From: Euryarchaeota archaeon UBA556 | GTDB taxonomy: Archaea; Thermoplasmatota; Poseidoniia; Poseidoniales; Thalassarchaeaceae | Assembly (NCBI GenBank): GCA_002494975.1 | Contig: DADI01000071.1 | Coordinates: 1-9,733 of the forward strand | Direction of reading: 5' to 3' | DNA: 9,733 bases | Shown: one piece after another, positions 6,969 through 9,733 of the stretch | Numbering within the stretch: position 1 is the stretch's first letter | Layout of the letters: every line of letters begins with the position of its first letter | Position numbers and translations under genes: made by a program | Notes under the pieces: model-generated | Told to the model about the DNA's origin: nothing | The model's input: the letters and a program-made list of their open reading frames with translations, nothing else | The model's database searches: none

Positions 6969-6980
6969 CCCACTAGTGGG
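6969..6980. repeat. 12-bp perfect palindrome between lipoprotein gene and small gene
   Basis: CCCACTAGTGGG is its own reverse complement. Flanking CTT (6965-6967) and AAG (6981-6983) extend the symmetry with one bulged A, and a second palindrome AAGGCCTT (6981-6988) abuts it. It begins eight bases after the lipoprotein stop and ends 33 bases before the next ATG. It could be a protein-binding operator for the downstream gene or part of a 3'-end signal; with no loop it is a poor intrinsic hairpin. Confidence 0.4.
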
Positions 6981-7013
6981 AAGGCCTTTCAACTAATTCT
7001 CTGTGGCCCTACT

Positions 7014-7367
7014 ATGGTCAAAGAGATGGAGATAACTAAAGTCTCAATTCGAGATCGACTTATTGCCGATTTGAAGGTCATTATGGAAAATCCTAGAGAT
7101 TATGATTTCTCTCCACGAGCAGAGATTGATAATACGACTCTTCTAATCAAGAATAATGATGATGATGATTCTACTACCTCATTCGAACTTGACTCTGAGA
7201 TGATGCAGATAGTAGAAAGAGATCGAATGGTCGAGTTAAGAGTTAAATTCAATGTTGAAGGTATGCATGGTGTTCTTTTACATAGACATCCTAATCCAAG
7301 AGATGGTCCTAAATCAAAGAAACTAGCGCAGCCAAGTTGGAAAACAATCCTTCCTTTGGATTTATGA
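7014..7367 (+). CDS. Hypothetical 117-residue protein
   Basis: I do not recognise the family. The protein has no signal peptide, membrane segment or cysteine. The N-terminal part (5-30) is a likely amphipathic helix, MEITKVSIRDRLIADLKVIM. A middle part of alternating strand-like character contains an acidic run NNDDDDS (47-53) and MVELRVKFNVEGMHGVLLHRH (72-92). The tail is basic and proline-containing (RHPNPRDGPKSKKLAQPSWK). Amino-acid composition resembles the neighbouring genes and the opposite strand offers no better candidate, so I take it as a real gene. The start could be ATG 7014 or ATG 7026 (MEITKV). It sits alone between the palindrome at 6969 and the tRNA-Arg gene. TTTCAACT lies at about -27. 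Confidence 0.65.
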   Translation: MVKEMEITKVSIRDRLIADLKVIMENPRDYDFSPRAEIDNTTLLIKNNDDDDSTTSFELDSEMMQIVERDRMVELRVKFNVEGMHGVLLHRHPNPRDGPKSKKLAQPSWKTILPLDL

Positions 7368-7424
7368 ATCCATATAACTTTCAACCGTCGGAATTAAACA
7401 GGGGTCTTCTTTCGAACGCTCATT

Positions 7425-7501
7425 GGACCCATAGTGTAGCCTGGATATCACTGGGGCTTGCGGAGCCTTAAACCCGTGTTCAAATCGCGGTGGGTCCGCC
7501 A
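7425..7501 (+). tRNA. tRNA-Arg (anticodon GCG), CCA encoded
   Basis: The acceptor strands GGACCCA (7425-7431) and TGGGTCC (7491-7497) pair perfectly, followed by discriminator G7498 and encoded CCA (7499-7501). The D stem is GTGT/TCAC with one U-U mismatch at 13-22. The anticodon arm is GGGGC-TTGCGGA-GCCTT with two G-U pairs at the outer end; the anticodon GCG at 7460-7462 reads arginine CGC/CGU. The variable loop is AAAC and the T arm is CCGTG-TTCAAAT-CGCGG with one U-G pair. No intron is seen. GAATTAAACA (7391-7400) lies about 25-34 bases upstream and is a plausible TATA element. Confidence 0.93.
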
Positions 7502-7528
7502 TTATTACGCATTAGTGTTAACTTTGTA

Positions 7529-7538
7529 TTTTTATATT
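7529..7538 (+). promoter_or_regulatory. TATA-like element upstream of the MFS gene
   Basis: TTTTTATATT is the best canonical archaeal TATA match in the window. It lies about 38-47 bases before the MFS ATG, which would place a transcript start near 7560 and give a short leader of about 16 bases. Confidence 0.4.
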
Positions 7539-7551
7539 GCAATAGTTGAAA

Positions 7552-7569
7552 GGGCGACTCTAAACGCCC
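7552..7569 (+). repeat. Short GC-rich inverted repeat before the MFS start codon
   Basis: GGGCG (7552-7556) and CGCCC (7565-7569) form a 5-bp stem around an 8-base loop, in an otherwise AT-rich spacer. It covers the transcript start predicted from the TATA element at 7529 and ends six bases before the ATG. It could be an operator half-site pair, a small leader hairpin, or chance. Confidence 0.3.
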
Positions 7570-7575
7570 GCTTTT

Positions 7576-8814
7576 ATGAGTATGCGAGAAGCTTGGGGTG
7601 AACCCTACCTTCGTCGCTTTCTTATTGCAAAAGGAATTAATACATGGGGGAATTCTATATTCTTTATTTCAATTGCATGGGTAGTTTCTCAATCCGGAGG
7701 ACCAACTGCCTATGGTTATTTACTGACAGCATATTTTCTCGGCCATTTACCATTGTTATTATATGCCGGAATGGTGGTGGACAAATTACCTCGAAGAACT
7801 GTCGCATTGGTGGCAGATTTAGTTGAAGCGGGAATAGTCTTTATTGCAATATTTTGTCTTCTCTTTTCATTTCCTTTAGTTCCTACATTATTATTACTGG
7901 CTTTTTCAGTGGGTGCAATATCTGCTTTTTCAATTCCTGCAGAAAATGCCTTATTACCGGATTTAATTGACGAAAATTTACTATCCGAAGCGAATTCAAT
8001 TCATGGCATAATAATGACAATTGCATGGATGATTGGCCCTTTAGTTGGTACTAGTTTATTGTTCTATTTCAATCTCGAAGCTTGTTTATTATTTGATGTA
8101 TTTACATTCCTAGTTAGCGCAGGAATCCTTTGGACCATTCCTGAAATTCCTGTAGAAAGAGAGGACACATCAGGTAATCTTCGTGAAGAGATATCCGAAG
8201 CGATATCATTTGTCAGAACCCAGCCTTGGTTATTTGCGGGTATCTTAATGTTCATGTTTTGGCATTTTTGGGACTCAATGATAGAGATAGGCGTTCCTTT
8301 CTTGATTGAATCGAAAGATTTGGGTGCTCGGTCATATGGCATTTTTGGAGCAGTCGGCGCAGCGGGTGCAATGATTGGTTCTGCTTTTGCAGGTATTAGA
8401 CCAGTTCCCAAAGAAAAAAGAGGTTTGGTATTCTATATTTTCATAGGGGCTATTGCATGGTGTATGCTATTTTGGGCTATGCCAATTCCATTTTGGGCAG
8501 TATTAATATTCGTATTACTAGAAGGTATTCTAGGAGGCTCTTTGATGGTAATCTGGAGGACAGCAATGTCCGATAGCGTAGATCAACATCTCCGAGGTCG
8601 AGTAAATTCTTTAGATGCAGTAGGTTCTCTAATCTTTCTTCCCATTGCGCCACTTCTTGGAGGTTGGTTAATATCGCTCACAAATGTCTTGACAACTTAT
8701 TCCATTGCTGTTTCATTCATGGTTTTGACTACTACTATAGGTTTACTTATCCCCTCCTTTAGAAATTTTCAAAGAAATCCTTCTGAAAAATTCCCAAGAG
8801 TCGAACAAAAGTAA
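7576..8814 (+). CDS. MFS transporter, probable drug/metabolite exporter (DHA3-like)
   Basis: A 412-residue integral membrane protein with about 12 hydrophobic segments, the usual length for a major facilitator. Loop 2-3 has the motif A pattern GMVVDKLPRRT (65-75) with Gly65, Asp69, Arg73 and Arg74. The PAENALLPDLIDENLLSEANSI stretch (121-142) and the DQHLRGRVNSLD stretch (336-347) are typical of the DHA3 proton-coupled efflux branch (macrolide/EntS-like exporters). A longer cytoplasmic loop (about 190-215) joins the two six-helix halves. The substrate cannot be read from the sequence. The start is ATG 7576, with ATG 7582 as an in-frame alternative; no Shine-Dalgarno is present, and AAGG lies at -26 as in ligA. 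A thioesterase gene follows after 45 bases on the same strand and may be co-transcribed. Confidence 0.9.
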   Translation: MSMREAWGEPYLRRFLIAKGINTWGNSIFFISIAWVVSQSGGPTAYGYLLTAYFLGHLPLLLYAGMVVDKLPRRTVALVADLVEAGIVFIAIFCLLFSFPLVPTLLLLAFSVGAISAFSIPAENALLPDLIDENLLSEANSIHGIIMTIAWMIGPLVGTSLLFYFNLEACLLFDVFTFLVSAGILWTIPEIPVEREDTSGNLREEISEAISFVRTQPWLFAGILMFMFWHFWDSMIEIGVPFLIESKDLGARSYGIFGAVGAAGAMIGSAFAGIRPVPKEKRGLVFYIFIGAIAWCMLFWAMPIPFWAVLIFVLLEGILGGSLMVIWRTAMSDSVDQHLRGRVNSLDAVGSLIFLPIAPLLGGWLISLTNVLTTYSIAVSFMVLTTTIGLLIPSFRNFQRNPSEKFPRVEQK

Positions 8815-8830
8815 ATCTTCTTCCATAGAT

Positions 8831-8838
8831 TTCAAGGC
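8831..8838 (+). promoter_or_regulatory. TTCAAGGC box 29 bases before the thioesterase start
   Basis: The same octamer as at 608-615, with the same 21-base gap to the ATG. If it is a promoter element, the thioesterase has its own transcript rather than depending only on read-through from the MFS gene. Confidence 0.35.
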
Positions 8839-8859
8839 TTTGACATATTACGGTAGAGC

Positions 8860-9276
8860 ATGGCTTTTGCCACATCCAGACGAATTGATTTCCCCATGGT
8901 AGATTTAGCAGGCATTGTATATTACCCTAGATTTTGGGATTTAGCCCATCGTTTTTACGAGGAGTCTTGGGAATATACTTGTAATATTCATTACAACGAA
9001 TTATTGCAAAAACACCGAATAGGATTCCCCTTGGTCCATAGCGAAGCAAATTTCCTTCACCCTCTTAGTTATGGCGATACAGCCGTTTGTAATATTTCTG
9101 TAAAAAATATTGGCAATACATCAATTACTTGGTTTATTGAGATTTTTAACCAGGATGAGATATTGTGTTGGAGCGCAACACAAACTACCGTTTGTACAAA
9201 TATGGATTCAATTAAAGATAAAATATTAGTTCCAGAATGGGTTCGAACAGGCCTTTCTAAAATAATTGTAAAATAA
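8860..9276 (+). CDS. Acyl-CoA thioesterase, 4-hydroxybenzoyl-CoA thioesterase (hot-dog) family
   Basis: A 138-residue protein of the single hot-dog-fold length, expected to form dimers or tetramers and hydrolyse acyl-CoA or aryl-CoA thioesters in the cytoplasm. The N-terminal motif RRIDFPMVDLAGIVYYPRFWDL (7-28) matches the 4HBT/YbgC signature, with Asp15 at the position of the catalytic Asp and AGIVYYPRF following. FLHPLSYGDT (65-74) is the usual second-strand motif, and the central strands (75-112) are alternating hydrophobic. Substrate specificity cannot be told from this sequence. The start is fixed because the conserved motif begins seven residues in. No Shine-Dalgarno is seen. The stop lies six bases from the stop of the converging pentapeptide-repeat gene. 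Confidence 0.88.
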   Translation: MAFATSRRIDFPMVDLAGIVYYPRFWDLAHRFYEESWEYTCNIHYNELLQKHRIGFPLVHSEANFLHPLSYGDTAVCNISVKNIGNTSITWFIEIFNQDEILCWSATQTTVCTNMDSIKDKILVPEWVRTGLSKIIVK

Positions 9277-9282
9277 TTAAAG

Positions 9283-9711
9283 TTATTCTTTAGGCCATTT
9301 TTTCGATAAAGCACCACGGAGATCATCATTCATTTTAGCATCCCACCAGTTGGCATTTCTCCAAATTGCATACCTTCCTCTTATACCACGTAAATCTGCC
9401 CGATCTAACTTAGTTCCTTGAAAATTTGATAGATTCATCCTAGCTTTAATAAAAATAGCATCTCGCATGTCCGCATTATCAAAGGCTGCTTTCATTAAAT
9501 TTGCTTGTTTGAAAGAGGCTTTTCTAAGGTCTGCTCCCGAAAGATCTGCTCCTTCTAAATCAGCACCATCAAATACCGCTCTTCTCAAATCTGCTCCTGA
9601 CAAATCTATGCCTCGTAAATCCTCACCTATGTGAGATGTATATGACCAATCTTTTCTTTTAGTATTATTTTCAGTCACGAGATAATCTCTCCAGATAATT
9701 CCGTCCAGCAT
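9283..9711 (-). CDS. Pentapeptide-repeat protein
   Basis: A 142-residue protein dominated by tandem A(D/N)LXX repeats. From residue 31 to 125 the sequence divides into 19 in-phase pentapeptides (DLRGI, DLSGA, DLRRA, VFDGA, DLEGA, and so on to NWWDA), with weaker units at 91-100 and 111-115. This should fold into a right-handed quadrilateral beta-helix of nearly five coils, flanked by a 30-residue N-terminal segment and a 17-residue basic C-terminal tail. No signal peptide or membrane segment is visible. Some relatives (Qnr, MfpA) mimic DNA and bind gyrase, but most have no known role, and nothing here shows gyrase binding. The start is ATG 9711, since a stop codon lies in frame just upstream at 9715-9717; the promoter lies mostly outside the window. 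Confidence 0.9.
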   Translation of the reverse strand: MLDGIIWRDYLVTENNTKRKDWSYTSHIGEDLRGIDLSGADLRRAVFDGADLEGADLSGADLRKASFKQANLMKAAFDNADMRDAIFIKARMNLSNFQGTKLDRADLRGIRGRYAIWRNANWWDAKMNDDLRGALSKKWPKE

Positions 9712-9733
9712 CTGTCAAAACAACATACCTATT

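Noticed and set aside
9272..9288. AATAA...TTATT inverted repeat between the thioesterase and pentapeptide genes as a terminator
   Set aside because: The stem would be five A-T pairs only, too weak to form a stable hairpin; it is expected by chance in such AT-rich sequence.

Overview
The window looks like an AT-rich archaeal chromosome segment. The first two genes are the 3' end of an archaeal/eukaryal-type ribosomal protein S9 gene and the RNA polymerase subunit N (Rpb10-like) gene, an order typical of archaea. The two tRNA genes also have archaeal-looking sequences. A bacterial-type NAD+-dependent DNA ligase, a PKD-domain lipoprotein and a hot-dog thioesterase in the same AT-rich background suggest a planktonic euryarchaeon of the Marine Group II/III (Poseidoniales-like) kind. 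That lineage call is inference from gene content; no marker here settles it.

Layout. Bases 1-428 hold the end of an informational operon (rps9, rpoN; the rpoN Shine-Dalgarno overlaps the rps9 stop). Bases 482-559 are tRNA-Pro(GGG). Bases 637-5647 hold four genes in alternating orientation: ligA (+), a PAC2-family proteasome assembly/activator-like gene (-), a Cas4/RecB-like Fe-S PD-(D/E)XK nuclease (+) and a DEDDh exonuclease (-). Both convergent pairs meet with essentially no spacer: the stops abut in one pair and overlap in the other. Bases 5774-6961 encode a secreted lipoprotein with two PKD-like domains. A 12-bp perfect palindrome follows it, then a 117-residue protein I do not recognise. 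Bases 7425-7501 are tRNA-Arg(GCG). An MFS exporter and a 4HBT-type acyl-CoA thioesterase follow on the same strand. A pentapeptide-repeat protein on the minus strand converges on the thioesterase gene and ends the window. No stretch longer than 300 bases lacks a gene.

How the genes may work together. The ligase, PD-(D/E)XK nuclease and DEDDh exonuclease are all DNA-end-processing or sealing enzymes, so 637-5647 reads as a DNA repair/replication neighbourhood with a proteasome-related protein inserted. They are not one operon, so a joint role is inference. The exporter and thioesterase are 45 bases apart on the same strand and could be co-transcribed.

Most unusual signals: (1) a TTCAAGG-like box at the TATA position (about -29 to -22 from the start codon) of several genes, usually without a Shine-Dalgarno, as expected for leaderless transcripts; (2) a C-terminal Met-Tyr-Gly on the PAC2 protein that fits the proteasome-docking HbYX motif; (3) NAD+-dependent ligase in an archaeal background; (4) a Fe-S nuclease with an unexplained C-terminal domain. 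I found no CRISPR array, insertion sequence, integrase or clear defence island.
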